Translations under genes and position numbers: made by a program
NCBI GenBank assembly: GCA_002695025.1
Contig: NZNV01000007.1
Span: 1 to 64,000 of the forward strand
Reading direction: 5' to 3'
Length of the DNA stretch: 64,000 bases
DNA from: Owenweeksia sp.
Lineage (GTDB): Bacteria > Bacteroidota > Bacteroidia > Flavobacteriales > Schleiferiaceae
Part shown: in pieces, positions 9,488-18,525 of the stretch
Numbering within the stretch: position 1 is the first letter of the stretch
How the letters are laid out: each line of letters opens with the position of its first letter
Notes under the pieces: model-generated
What the model saw: the letters and a program-made list of their open reading frames with translations, nothing else
Told to the model about the DNA's origin: nothing
The model's database searches: none

Positions 9488-10471
9488 ATGGGCAAGAAAT
9501 TACTGACTCTTATAATTGTATTGGCATGGTTTGCACCGGATGGCCTTAAGGCCCAGGATGCGCACTTTACACAGTATTATGCCAATCCCTTATATCTGAA
9601 CCCTGCTTTTGCGGGTGTTTCGAAATGTCCCAGAATTACGCTCAACTACCGTAATCAATATCCCGTACTGGACGTTTACCAAACGTATTCAGCTTCTTAT
9701 GACCAATATGTAAGCGGTTTGAATGGTGGGCTTGGTTTACTGGCTATTCGCGATGAAGCAGGTAACGGTGCACTGTCCACTACGGAGGTAAGCGGTATTT
9801 ATTCGTATCATTTAAAAGTGTCCAGGAAGTTCTCTTTCCTCACAGGTTTTCAGGCAACTTTCCGCCAAAGAGCTATAAACTGGGATGGTTTTACCTTCCC
9901 CGACCAGATAGACCCGTTTTTTGGTTTTGTTAAGGAATCCAATGAACTACCTCCGGGCAATAACGTCAATTCACATCTTGACCTTAGTGTGGGATTTCTA
10001 GGGTTTACAGAACGTTTCTACATAGGAGCCACCGTAAATCACATTACTCAGCCTGATGAGAGTTTTTTCAAAACCTCCAAATTGCCCATGAAAATTACCG
10101 GGCATGCCGGGGTAACAATTCCTCTTGGCCGTAAAAGACTTTCCAATAGCCTGCAGAATTACCTGATCCCCAACATAGTATACCAGGTTCAGGGGCCTTA
10201 TGATCAACTTACCCTCAGTACCGCTTTCAGCAGAGGTCCTATTTCAGGAGGACTGGGCTTCCGTACCAGTACTGCCAACCCTGATGCTATTGTAGTGCTG
10301 TTGGGATACGCTCCTGATGAACTGGCCTGGAAAATAGGTTACAGTTACGACATTACCATTTCGCAATTTGCCAATGATCTTGGTGGTGCTCATGAAATAT
10401 CCCTTTCTTATCAATTCCCTTGCCGGGTGAGAAGGAAGCAGATCAAAGCAATAAAATGTCCTAAATTTTAG
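9488..10471 (+). CDS. PorP/SprF-family type IX secretion membrane protein
   Basis: A 327-residue outer-membrane protein. The chosen start gives a clean signal peptide, MGKKLLTLIIVLAWF..., ending near GLKAQ (residue 23), directly followed by DAHFTQYYANPLYLNPAFAG, the hallmark of PorP/SprF proteins. The frame is open to 9317 but those 57 codons have no signal-peptide character. PorP/SprF proteins are outer-membrane partners of individual T9SS substrates or adhesins. This one sits between porU (divergent) and gldJ (27 bases downstream, same strand), so it probably shares a transcript with gldJ. Confidence 0.92.
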   Translation: MGKKLLTLIIVLAWFAPDGLKAQDAHFTQYYANPLYLNPAFAGVSKCPRITLNYRNQYPVLDVYQTYSASYDQYVSGLNGGLGLLAIRDEAGNGALSTTEVSGIYSYHLKVSRKFSFLTGFQATFRQRAINWDGFTFPDQIDPFFGFVKESNELPPGNNVNSHLDLSVGFLGFTERFYIGATVNHITQPDESFFKTSKLPMKITGHAGVTIPLGRKRLSNSLQNYLIPNIVYQVQGPYDQLTLSTAFSRGPISGGLGFRTSTANPDAIVVLLGYAPDELAWKIGYSYDITISQFANDLGGAHEISLSYQFPCRVRRKQIKAIKCPKF

Positions 10472-10498
10472 TTTTAGAACACAACACAATCTTGAAGG

Positions 10499-12088
10499 AT
10501 GAAGACTATGAACTTTAGAACCGTGTTTAGTTCCCTCTCGTTAGCCGGTGTGGCATTGCTCACTTCCTGCGGAGGATCCACCAGTAATACTACCGGCTGG
10601 TCCTATAACGATAAGGATAATGGAGGTTTTAGTATCAATGATGATTTTGACGGCATGCAAACCGGCCCCGGTCTTGTATTTGTTGAAGGAGGTACCTTCA
10701 CTATGGGCCGCGTGGAAGAAGATTTTTATAAAGATTGGAATAATATTCCCCGCCAGGTAACGGTGCAATCGTTTTACATTGACGAAAACGAGGTAACAAA
10801 CGTGGATTACCGCGAATACCTGTACTGGCTTATGCGCGTATTTGATTACGATTATTATCCCGAGATCTACAATAGCGCCTTGCCTGACACTTTGGTATGG
10901 AGGGACAAATTATCCTATAACGAAGCAATGGTGGAAAACTACTTCCGTTTTCCGGCCTATAACTTTTACCCTGTTGTTGGTGTTAGCTGGATACAGGCCA
11001 TGAAGTTCTGCTCCTGGCGTACCGACCGCGTTAACGAACAGATCCTGATTGAAGAAGGTGTTTTCAATGAATTCCCCGATCAACAGGATGCCGATCACTT
11101 CAACACTGAGGTTTACCTCTACAAGCCTGGTGAATATACTCAACAAAACCGCAAAGGTCTTAAGGACAACAACCCGAACAGTGCCTACGGTAAAGAAGGT
11201 CGTCCGGTACGTATGGAGGATGGTATCCTGCTTCCCAAGTATCGTCTGCCGACTGAGGCCGAGTGGGAATACGCTGCCTACGGAAACATCGGTGCCCGTA
11301 AATACAACCGTATTGCAGAAGGAAATAAGTACACATGGGCCGGTTCTTCCATGCGCAACCCCGAGAAAAACGAACGTGGTAACATGTTGGCCAACTTCAA
11401 AAGAGGCCGCGGTGACTATATGGGTCTTGGTGGATGGCTGAATGACCAGGCACAATATACTATGCAGGTTAAATTCTATCCTCCTAATGATTTCGGTTTG
11501 TATGATATGGCCGGTAACGTTGCCGAATGGGTAATGGACGTATATCGTCCTTTAAGCCCTGAGGATATGACCGACCTGAATCCTTTCCGTGGTAATCAGT
11601 TCACCACTTTTGATAAGAATTATCAGGACATCGGTGCTCTTGAAGTCCTACAGGAACCTCAGTATGATGATGACAGTGCCATTGCACGTCTACCGGGAGA
11701 GCTTCCTATTCGTCCTGTAACCGAAGAAGAAAACCTGGACCGCAGGAACTATCAATATTCTGATTACCGCGACTACCTCGATGGTGATAAGGAATCCAGT
11801 ATTTACTATGACCAGGAAGTACCCGAAGGCGAAGCCCTTATGTATGACTACGCTCAAACTACCCTGGTTGGTAATACCACCCGCGTATATAAAGGTGGTA
11901 GCTGGAAGGACAGGGCTTACTGGCTGAGCCCGGGCACCCGGAGGTATCTGGAAGAAGACCAGGCTACGGACTACATTGGTTTCCGTTGTGCTATGGATAA
12001 ACTCGGATTCCAGAACGAAGACGAAAAACGCGAACAAGATCCCGAGAAACCAAAACGGGATAAATTCGAACGGTACAGATATAATTAA
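10499..12088 (+). CDS. gldJ: Gliding motility / T9SS lipoprotein GldJ
   Basis: A 529-residue lipoprotein with signal peptide and lipobox LTSC (Cys24). Most of the chain is a formylglycine-generating-enzyme-like (sulfatase-modifying factor) fold: GPGLVFVEGGTFTMG at about 57-71, a conserved FYIDENEVTNVDYREYL block, YRLPTEAEWEYAA near 260, and GGSWKDRAYWLSPGTRRYLEE...IGFRCAM at the end. In gliding Flavobacteriia GldJ stabilises GldK and is needed for T9SS function. It differs from GldK by this N-terminal pattern and by the neighbouring porU and murF. A strong terminator follows at 12098. Confidence 0.93.
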   Translation: MKTMNFRTVFSSLSLAGVALLTSCGGSTSNTTGWSYNDKDNGGFSINDDFDGMQTGPGLVFVEGGTFTMGRVEEDFYKDWNNIPRQVTVQSFYIDENEVTNVDYREYLYWLMRVFDYDYYPEIYNSALPDTLVWRDKLSYNEAMVENYFRFPAYNFYPVVGVSWIQAMKFCSWRTDRVNEQILIEEGVFNEFPDQQDADHFNTEVYLYKPGEYTQQNRKGLKDNNPNSAYGKEGRPVRMEDGILLPKYRLPTEAEWEYAAYGNIGARKYNRIAEGNKYTWAGSSMRNPEKNERGNMLANFKRGRGDYMGLGGWLNDQAQYTMQVKFYPPNDFGLYDMAGNVAEWVMDVYRPLSPEDMTDLNPFRGNQFTTFDKNYQDIGALEVLQEPQYDDDSAIARLPGELPIRPVTEEENLDRRNYQYSDYRDYLDGDKESSIYYDQEVPEGEALMYDYAQTTLVGNTTRVYKGGSWKDRAYWLSPGTRRYLEEDQATDYIGFRCAMDKLGFQNEDEKREQDPEKPKRDKFERYRYN

Positions 12089-12097
12089 GAAATTAGT

Positions 12098-12125
12098 CCC
12101 CCGCACAAAAGCGGGGGATTTTTTT
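12098..12125 (+). terminator. Intrinsic terminator after gldJ, abutting murF
   Basis: CCCCCGC (12098-12104), a 6-base loop, GCGGGGG (12111-12117), then ATTTTTTTT up to 12125. The U-tract ends directly at the murF start codon (12126), so stem plus tract occupy the whole place where a leader for murF would be. Confidence 0.88.
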
Positions 12126-13403
12126 ATGGAACTATCTGATCTCTATGATGCCTTTGTCGCATCCAAGGGCATATCCACTGACACCAGATCCATCACTCCG
12201 GGCAGCATTTTCTTTGCCCTGAAGGGTGCCAATTTCAACGGCAATGAATTTGCCGGGCAGGCGTTGGAAGATGGTGCAGTGCTAGCCATAATTGATGAGG
12301 AGAAATACTCCGGTCCAAACCGGGTATTGGTACACAACAGTCTTGACACGCTACAGGAACTGGCTAAATTTCACCGGCAGCAGCTTAGTATTCCGGTTAT
12401 CGGGTTGACCGGCAGCAACGGTAAAACCACCACTAAGGAGCTGATGTATGCGGTGCTCTGTTGCCGCTATAAAACTCTGGCCACCAAAGGTAACCTCAAC
12501 AACCATATCGGTGTTCCCCTTACCCTGCTGAACATTCGGGATGAACATGAAATGGCTATTATTGAGATGGGCGCTAATCACCAGGGGGAAATAGCTTTCC
12601 TTTCCTCTATCTGCAAACCCGATATAGGATACATCACCAATTTCGGGCTGGCCCACCTAGAAGGCTTTGGTGGAAAGGAAGGAGTGATCAAAGGTAAATC
12701 AGAGCTCTACGCTTTTTTAAGGGCCAACCAGAAAAAGGTATTGGTCAATGCAGATGATCCTATTCAAATGGAGAAAACGGAAGGGCTGGAACGTTTTACT
12801 TTTGGAATGGACGAAAAAGACCATGATCTTCATTTCAAGAGCATTAATCCAGCCGATCCATTCCTTGCCCTGGAATATGAGGGCTTGGCTTTCAGGTCCA
12901 ACCTTACCGGAAAATACAATGCCTCTAACCTGGCAGCAGCAATAAGCATAGGCAAGTACTTTGACGTTCCCCTGGATAAAGCACAAGAAGCTATTGCCAA
13001 TTACCATCCTACCAACAATCGTTCACAGGTTCAAGAAACGGAGCGTAATACTTTGGTGGTTGATGCTTATAATGCCAACCCCAGCAGTATGGAAGCGGCT
13101 TTACGGAACTTTGCGGAGTTTCCGGGTAATCCTAAGTGGGTGATACTGGGTGATATGTTTGAGCTGGGTGAGTATGAAGCTGAGGAACACAACCGCATTG
13201 CCAAATTGCTAACGGAACTCAATCTTAACGAAGCTATCCTTATAGGTAAAGCTTTTATGACAACAACGGCCGGTAATCCCACTAAGTTTGAAACTACCGA
13301 GGCACTACTGGATTACCTGAAGCAGGTAAAACCAGAAGGCTGCACCATTCTGATAAAAGGAAGCCGAGGGATGCGCCTGGAGCGCACCCTGGAATACTTA
13401 TAG
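12126..13403 (+). CDS. murF: UDP-N-acetylmuramoyl-tripeptide--D-alanyl-D-alanine ligase
   Basis: A cytosolic Mur ligase that adds D-Ala-D-Ala to the peptidoglycan precursor. It has 425 residues, normal for Bacteroidota MurF. The N-terminal substrate domain carries STDTRSITPGSIFFALKG (17-34), the ATP loop TGSNGKTT is at 95-102, and the family signature EMGANHQGEI and DAYNANPSSM blocks follow. The open frame extends 50 codons upstream through gldJ and the terminator; MELSDLYDAF at 12126 is the family-like start. How it is transcribed is odd, because the gldJ terminator ends at its start codon. Confidence 0.95.
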   Translation: MELSDLYDAFVASKGISTDTRSITPGSIFFALKGANFNGNEFAGQALEDGAVLAIIDEEKYSGPNRVLVHNSLDTLQELAKFHRQQLSIPVIGLTGSNGKTTTKELMYAVLCCRYKTLATKGNLNNHIGVPLTLLNIRDEHEMAIIEMGANHQGEIAFLSSICKPDIGYITNFGLAHLEGFGGKEGVIKGKSELYAFLRANQKKVLVNADDPIQMEKTEGLERFTFGMDEKDHDLHFKSINPADPFLALEYEGLAFRSNLTGKYNASNLAAAISIGKYFDVPLDKAQEAIANYHPTNNRSQVQETERNTLVVDAYNANPSSMEAALRNFAEFPGNPKWVILGDMFELGEYEAEEHNRIAKLLTELNLNEAILIGKAFMTTTAGNPTKFETTEALLDYLKQVKPEGCTILIKGSRGMRLERTLEYL

Positions 13404-13417
13404 TAGTTTATTACTGA

Positions 13418-14560
13418 TCAATCGCGGAGTAGCGCACGGGAGATCACGATCTTCTGGATCTCGGAAGTTCCCTCATAGATCTGAGTGATCTTGGCATCAC
13501 GCATCAGGCGTTCCACGTGGTATTCTTTAACGTAGCCATACCCACCGTGAACCTGTACTGCTTCCACCGTAGTTCTCATAGCCACACTGGAGGCAAATAG
13601 TTTAGCCTGGGCACTGGCTTTGTCAAAGTTCTTACCTTGATCCTTTAACCAGGCTGCCTGGAGGCACATAAGACGGGCCGCTTCAATCTCGGTGGCCATA
13701 TCAGCCAGTTTAAAGCCTATGCCCTGGTGGTGACCGATCTCCTTGCCGAAAGTCTTACGTTCTTTGGCGTATTTAAGCGCCAGTTCATACGCACCGGAAG
13801 CAATACCCAGCGCCTGAGAAGCAATGCCAATACGACCTCCGCTCAATACCTTCATCGCAAACTTAAACCCGAATCCTTCTTCTCCAAGACGGTTTTCCTT
13901 GGGAACCTTCACGTCCTGGAACATCAATGAATGGGTGTCGGAACCACGTATGCCCAGCTTATCTTCTTTTTTACCCACGGTAAAACCCTCCATCTCGCGT
14001 TCAACAATAAGGCAGTTGATACCGTGGTGTCCTTTTTCGACATCCGTTTGGGCCATTACCAAATATACCGAGGCGCTGCCACCATTGGTGATCCAGTTTT
14101 TAGTGCCATTAAGAAGGTAGTGATCACCCTTATCAATAGCAGTCGTTTTTTGTGAAGTGGCATCTGAGCCAGCTTCAGGCTCCGAAAGGCAGAAAGCCCC
14201 GATGACCTCACCGGAAGCCAGCGGCTTCAGGTACTTCTGCTTTTGCTCTTCGGTACCGTATTTTTCAAGACCCCAGCAAACCAGGCTGTTGTTTACGGAC
14301 ATAATCACGGAGCAGGAAGCGTCTATTTTTGATATTTCCTCCATAGCCAGAACGTAGGAAATAGTATCCAAACCACTGCCGCCATATTCAGGGCTTACCA
14401 TCATGCCAAGGAAACCGAGCTCCCCCATTTTTTTCACCTGTTCCTTAGGGAACTGTTGTTTATCATCACGTTCAATTACGCCTGGCAGCAAGTCGTTCTG
14501 AGCAAAGTCGCGAGCAGCCTGTTGTATCATTAAATGTTCCTCAGTAAGTTGAAATTTCAT
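13418..14560 (-). CDS. Acyl-CoA dehydrogenase, short-chain/butyryl type
   Basis: A flavoprotein of fatty-acid or branched-chain amino-acid oxidation, 380 residues, the standard length. The N-terminal helical domain begins MKFQLTEEHLMIQQAARDFA. The FAD-binding signature GAFCLSEPEAGSDA is near residue 124, and WITNGG follows. The C-terminal signature is YEGTSEIQKIVISR, where the Glu of YEGT is the catalytic base of the short-chain group. The frame opens three codons earlier, but MKFQ is the family start. It converges with murF (14 bases between stops) and diverges from anmK. Confidence 0.93.
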   Translation of the reverse strand: MKFQLTEEHLMIQQAARDFAQNDLLPGVIERDDKQQFPKEQVKKMGELGFLGMMVSPEYGGSGLDTISYVLAMEEISKIDASCSVIMSVNNSLVCWGLEKYGTEEQKQKYLKPLASGEVIGAFCLSEPEAGSDATSQKTTAIDKGDHYLLNGTKNWITNGGSASVYLVMAQTDVEKGHHGINCLIVEREMEGFTVGKKEDKLGIRGSDTHSLMFQDVKVPKENRLGEEGFGFKFAMKVLSGGRIGIASQALGIASGAYELALKYAKERKTFGKEIGHHQGIGFKLADMATEIEAARLMCLQAAWLKDQGKNFDKASAQAKLFASSVAMRTTVEAVQVHGGYGYVKEYHVERLMRDAKITQIYEGTSEIQKIVISRALLRD

Positions 14561-14628
14561 GGAGTGCAATATTTAATTCAGAATCCTAATTTTGGAGCGG
14601 TGCAAAGGTAAGGCAAACCTTAGAAAAA

Positions 14629-15708
14629 ATGTTAAAAACACCCCCTATGGATTATGAAGTTCTTGGATTGATGTCGGGCACTTCGCTGGATGGCGTAGAC
14701 CTGGCACACGTGAAATTCCGTTTGGAGGACGGGCAATGGAGCTATCATATCCTGCATGCACAAACTTATCCCTATCCCAAAGAGTGGATACAGAAGCTAA
14801 GCTTTCGCCCTGATTTTTCGGCTCATGATCTCCTTGAACTGGATCATGATTATGGAAATTACCTGGGTCGTAACTGCCAGCTCTTCATGGATGAGCATTC
14901 CATCAATCCCACCCAACTGCTGCTTGTCGCTTCCCACGGCCATACCTTATTCCACCAGCCCGAGAAAGGTTACACTTTGCAAATAGGCAACGGAGCAGAG
15001 CTATTTGCCGCGCTCGGCATTCCGGTGGTCTGCAACTTCAGGGCACAGGACGTGGCCCTTGGCGGACAGGGAGCTCCACTGGTTCCCATCGGTGACCAGC
15101 TATTGTTCAACCAGTACGATGCCTGCCTCAACCTGGGTGGCTTTGCCAATATCTCTTTTGAGGAAAACGGGAAGAGATCGGCCTTTGACATTTGTCCTGT
15201 AAACTTCATCCTCAACTCCGAAGCACAAAAACTGGGTAGACCGTACGATGACCAGGGATCACTGGCCAGAGCAGGAGACCCCAATGAAGAATTACTGTCC
15301 AGGCTGGCGCAACTCCCCTACTATCAACAACCTCCACCCAAATCCCTTGGTGCGGAATGGGTAAATCAGCAATTTCTGCCAATGGCCGAAAAAGCATTAC
15401 CAGCCCCACAGGAAGCTTTAGCCAGCTATGCCCATCACATAGCAAAGCAGATTACGAAAACTCTGCAAAAGCACCAGTTGGAAAACATTCTGGTGACAGG
15501 CGGAGGTGCCTATAACCACTACCTGATCGAGCTCATCCGCGAGGACAGTAAAAGCAACCTGATACTACCCAACCCGGAAGTGATTGAGTTCAAGGAGGCG
15601 CTCATTTTTGCCCTCATGGGCATTTTAAAATGGAGGGGAGAAAATAACGTACTTGTCTCAGTTACGGGGGCCCAAAAAGATCATAGTGCTGGCGTAATTT
15701 ACAGTTAA
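14629..15708 (+). CDS. anmK: Anhydro-N-acetylmuramic acid kinase
   Basis: A cytosolic kinase of cell-wall recycling that converts 1,6-anhydro-MurNAc to MurNAc-6-phosphate. It has 359 residues. The phosphate-binding MSGTSLDGVD motif is at 15-24, VASHGHTLFHQP at about 102-113, LGGFANIS and the C-terminal VTGGGAYN motif are all present. The start could be M7 (MDYEVLGLMSG) at 14647; the longer form begins 68 bases from the divergent acyl-CoA dehydrogenase start. A TAATTTTG box at 14587-14594 suits a promoter. Confidence 0.93.
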   Translation: MLKTPPMDYEVLGLMSGTSLDGVDLAHVKFRLEDGQWSYHILHAQTYPYPKEWIQKLSFRPDFSAHDLLELDHDYGNYLGRNCQLFMDEHSINPTQLLLVASHGHTLFHQPEKGYTLQIGNGAELFAALGIPVVCNFRAQDVALGGQGAPLVPIGDQLLFNQYDACLNLGGFANISFEENGKRSAFDICPVNFILNSEAQKLGRPYDDQGSLARAGDPNEELLSRLAQLPYYQQPPPKSLGAEWVNQQFLPMAEKALPAPQEALASYAHHIAKQITKTLQKHQLENILVTGGGAYNHYLIELIREDSKSNLILPNPEVIEFKEALIFALMGILKWRGENNVLVSVTGAQKDHSAGVIYS

Positions 15709-15773
15709 CCAGCAAGCTCTCCCTTAACATTTACATAATGTGCGTTTCCTCCTACCTGATCCACCCTATTTAT

Positions 15774-15781
15774 TACTTTTG
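15774..15781 (+). promoter_or_regulatory. -7 box for the dehydrogenase-nhaD unit
   Basis: TACTTTTG matches TAnnTTTG and lies 19 bases before the ATG at 15801. No TTG is found at the expected -33 distance. Confidence 0.45.
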
Positions 15782-15800
15782 CCGCGACCAATAAAATGGA

Positions 15801-17027
15801 ATGAAAGATCTCCTTAAGATTTACGAGAATAAGCCGGCTGAAATTGTTTTTCACTGGCACGATAGTGAAACCATTGCGGAAGGCTGGGTAGTGATCAATT
15901 CTTTACGTGGTGGGGCAGCCGGAGGAGGCACACGCATGCGTGAAGGGCTGAACGAACACGAAGTACTTTCCCTGGCCAAAACTATGGAAATCAAGTTTAC
16001 CGTGGCCGGTCCTGCCATTGGCGGAGCCAAATCCGGTATCAACTTCAATCCCAATGATCCCCGTAAGAACGGAGTACTGGAACGTTGGTACAAAGCCGTA
16101 AAGCCGCTTCTCAAGAATTACTACGGCACTGGGGGCGACCTCAACGTAGACGAGATCCATGAAGTAATACCCATTACCCAGGAACTGGGTATTGAACACC
16201 CGCAGGAAGGTGTGCTAACCGGCCATTACAACCCTACCGGCAAAGCCAAAAAACAAAAGATCAAACAGCTACAGGAAGGTGTACTGTTCCCGGTAACCCG
16301 TGAGGAGCTCACTCCTACCGCTAACCGTGAATACACCGTGGCGGACATGATCACCGGTTATGGTACAGCAGAGTCCGTACGGCACTTTTATAATATTTAC
16401 GGAGGCAACCTCAAAGGCAAGCGCGTGATCATCCAGGGATGGGGTAACGTAGCGGCAGCTGCCGCCTATTACCTGGCTCAGGAGGGCGCCCTGATAGTAG
16501 GGATTATTGACCGTGTTGGCGGACTGATCAATGAAAAGGGATTTTCCTTTGAAGAGATCCGTAAGCTCTTTAACGCCAAGACCGGCAACTACCTGGTACA
16601 CGATAAACTGATCAGGTTTGACGAAGTGAACCAGCGCATCTGGAGCATTGGCGCAGAGATATTTATTCCAGCCGCTGCCTCAAGACTGGTAAGTAAAGAC
16701 AACCTGGACCAAATGCTGGACAACGGCCTGGAAGTGATTTCTTCCGGGGCTAACGTACCCTTTGCCGATAACGAGATATTCTACGGCCCTATTTCCGAAT
16801 ATGCTGACCAGCGCGCAAGCTGTATCCCCGATTTCATTAGCAATTGTGGTATGGCCCGTGTATTTGGTTACCTGATGGAAGATGATATTGAGATATCCGA
16901 TCGCGCCATTTTCATGGACGTTTCCAACCGGATAAAGCATGCCCTTCTGAAGTGCCATACCCGCAATTCCGATACCAGGCTACTGACCAAGACAGCTTAC
17001 GAAATAGCTCTAAAACAACTCATCTAA
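15801..17027 (+). CDS. Glu/Leu/Phe/Val dehydrogenase family protein
   Basis: An NAD(P)-dependent amino-acid dehydrogenase of 408 residues. The substrate-side glycine-rich GGAAGGGTRM (37-46) and the catalytic-lysine motif GGAKSGI (Lys77) are present, followed by GTGGDLNVDE. The Rossmann motif GWGNVAAAAAYYLAQ lies near residue 213. Leucine/valine-type enzymes in Bacteroidota look like this, but the substrate cannot be fixed by eye. Compared with the shortest leucine dehydrogenases (about 350) it has an extra segment around residues 134-170. nhaD starts 10 bases downstream, so the two are cotranscribed. Confidence 0.9.
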   Translation: MKDLLKIYENKPAEIVFHWHDSETIAEGWVVINSLRGGAAGGGTRMREGLNEHEVLSLAKTMEIKFTVAGPAIGGAKSGINFNPNDPRKNGVLERWYKAVKPLLKNYYGTGGDLNVDEIHEVIPITQELGIEHPQEGVLTGHYNPTGKAKKQKIKQLQEGVLFPVTREELTPTANREYTVADMITGYGTAESVRHFYNIYGGNLKGKRVIIQGWGNVAAAAAYYLAQEGALIVGIIDRVGGLINEKGFSFEEIRKLFNAKTGNYLVHDKLIRFDEVNQRIWSIGAEIFIPAAASRLVSKDNLDQMLDNGLEVISSGANVPFADNEIFYGPISEYADQRASCIPDFISNCGMARVFGYLMEDDIEISDRAIFMDVSNRIKHALLKCHTRNSDTRLLTKTAYEIALKQLI

Positions 17028-17037
17028 ACTTCCTGAC

Positions 17038-18444
17038 ATGTACATTTTAATGGTCATCATTTTTGTGCTGGGCTATGCCGCCATAGCCCTGGAGCACAAT
17101 ATTGGTATTGACAAAGCTGCATCCGCCCTGATCACCGGGGTGCTGTGCTGGACGGTTTACGTTCTCGGAGCACAGGGCATTGTCAACTTTGAAGCCATTC
17201 CCCACTTTGTCACGGAAATGTTCTTTGAGGAAGCACATATCGAAAACCGGATGGAACTCATTACACATTATGTAACGGAGTTCCAGATACTGGAGCATCT
17301 GGGCGAGATCGCCTCTATCCTCTTCTTCCTGTTAGGTGCTATGACCATTGTGGAATTGATCGATGCGCACGAAGGTTTTGCCGTAATTACCGACCGCATC
17401 AAAACCACTAAAAAGTCCAAATTGCTTTGGATCGTGTGTTTACTGACTTTCTTCTTCTCTGCAGCCCTGGATAACCTGACCACATCCATTGTGATGGTTT
17501 CCTTGCTACGCAAACTGATAGACGATAAAAAAGACCGCTGGATATTTGCGGGCATGGTGATACTGGCAGCCAATGCCGGGGGTGCCTGGTCGCCCATCGG
17601 TGACGTTACCACCACCATGCTCTGGATCGGTTCGCAGATCTCAGCCGGAGCCATAATTATTAAACTGATACTCCCCAGCCTGGTGTGCCTGGTGGTGCCG
17701 GTACTCATACTTTCCTTCCGGATGAAAGGAGATGTGAAGCGCCCGATCAAGTCCGAAGGTTTGGAGCACTACGTTAATCCAACCACTAACCGTGAGCGCA
17801 ACATCGTATTCTTTGCGGGTATTAGCGGATTGCTCTTTGTGCCTGTTTTCAAAACCTATACTCACCTTCCTCCCTTTATGGGCATGATGTTCAGCCTGGG
17901 AGTACTTTGGGCATTAACGGAGATCTTACACCGCGCTAAAAACCTGGAAGCCAAATACAAGCTAAGTGTAATCGGTGTGTTGCAAAAGGTAGATACGGCC
18001 AGTGTGCTTTTCTTCCTGGGCATCTTACTGGCCGTGGCCAGTTTACAATCTGCCGGGCAATTACGCACCATGGCCGGTTTCCTGGACAGTTCCTTCGGAA
18101 CCTCAGAGGAAAGCGGCATTTACGCCATCAGCATTATCATCGGTCTGCTGTCATCCATTGTGGATAACGTGCCACTGGTGGCTGCTGCGATGGGAATGTA
18201 TGACGTAAGCATGGTTGAAGGCTCTTTCTTTGCGCAGGACGGTCTTTTCTGGGAGTTCCTGGCCTATTGTGCCGGAACCGGTGGTAGTGCCCTCATTATA
18301 GGGTCTGCAGCCGGTGTGGCAGTTATGGGACTGGAAAACATTTCCTTTGGCTGGTATCTTAAAAAGATGTCCTTACTGGCATTGATCGGGTATGCGGCTG
18401 GTGCCATTACCTACATCATTCAGGAAAGCGTTTTCCATCTTTAA
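17038..18444 (+). CDS. nhaD: NhaD-type Na+/H+ antiporter
   Basis: A 468-residue inner-membrane protein with a dozen or so hydrophobic segments. The NhaD/ArsB-like (IT superfamily) signature is clear: FFSAALDNLTTSIVM near 140-154 and the second-half counterpart SSIVDNVPLVAAAMG near 373-387, plus AGGAWSPIGDVTTTMLW. The paired DN motifs are the ion-binding repeats. It expels Na+ in exchange for H+, in keeping with a marine organism. It is translationally close to the dehydrogenase upstream (10 bases). Confidence 0.93.
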   Translation: MYILMVIIFVLGYAAIALEHNIGIDKAASALITGVLCWTVYVLGAQGIVNFEAIPHFVTEMFFEEAHIENRMELITHYVTEFQILEHLGEIASILFFLLGAMTIVELIDAHEGFAVITDRIKTTKKSKLLWIVCLLTFFFSAALDNLTTSIVMVSLLRKLIDDKKDRWIFAGMVILAANAGGAWSPIGDVTTTMLWIGSQISAGAIIIKLILPSLVCLVVPVLILSFRMKGDVKRPIKSEGLEHYVNPTTNRERNIVFFAGISGLLFVPVFKTYTHLPPFMGMMFSLGVLWALTEILHRAKNLEAKYKLSVIGVLQKVDTASVLFFLGILLAVASLQSAGQLRTMAGFLDSSFGTSEESGIYAISIIIGLLSSIVDNVPLVAAAMGMYDVSMVEGSFFAQDGLFWEFLAYCAGTGGSALIIGSAAGVAVMGLENISFGWYLKKMSLLALIGYAAGAITYIIQESVFHL

Positions 18445-18471
18445 ACGATGCACTGTTAATTTTTTATTCTT

Positions 18472-18509
18472 CGCCCTATAATTAGGGCGTTGCATCCCCG
18501 TTATCTTTG
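18472..18509 (+). promoter_or_regulatory. exbB promoter with overlapping palindrome
   Basis: TATCTTTG at 18502-18509 is a full -7 box, 17 bases before the exbB ATG at 18526. Upstream, CGCCCTA (18472-18478) and TAGGGCG (18483-18489) form a perfect dyad with a 4-base centre. The dyad covers the -33 position, as an operator would; it could also be a terminator stem for nhaD, but no U-tract follows it. Confidence 0.5.
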
Positions 18510-18525
18510 AAGAAAAATAGGTTCA

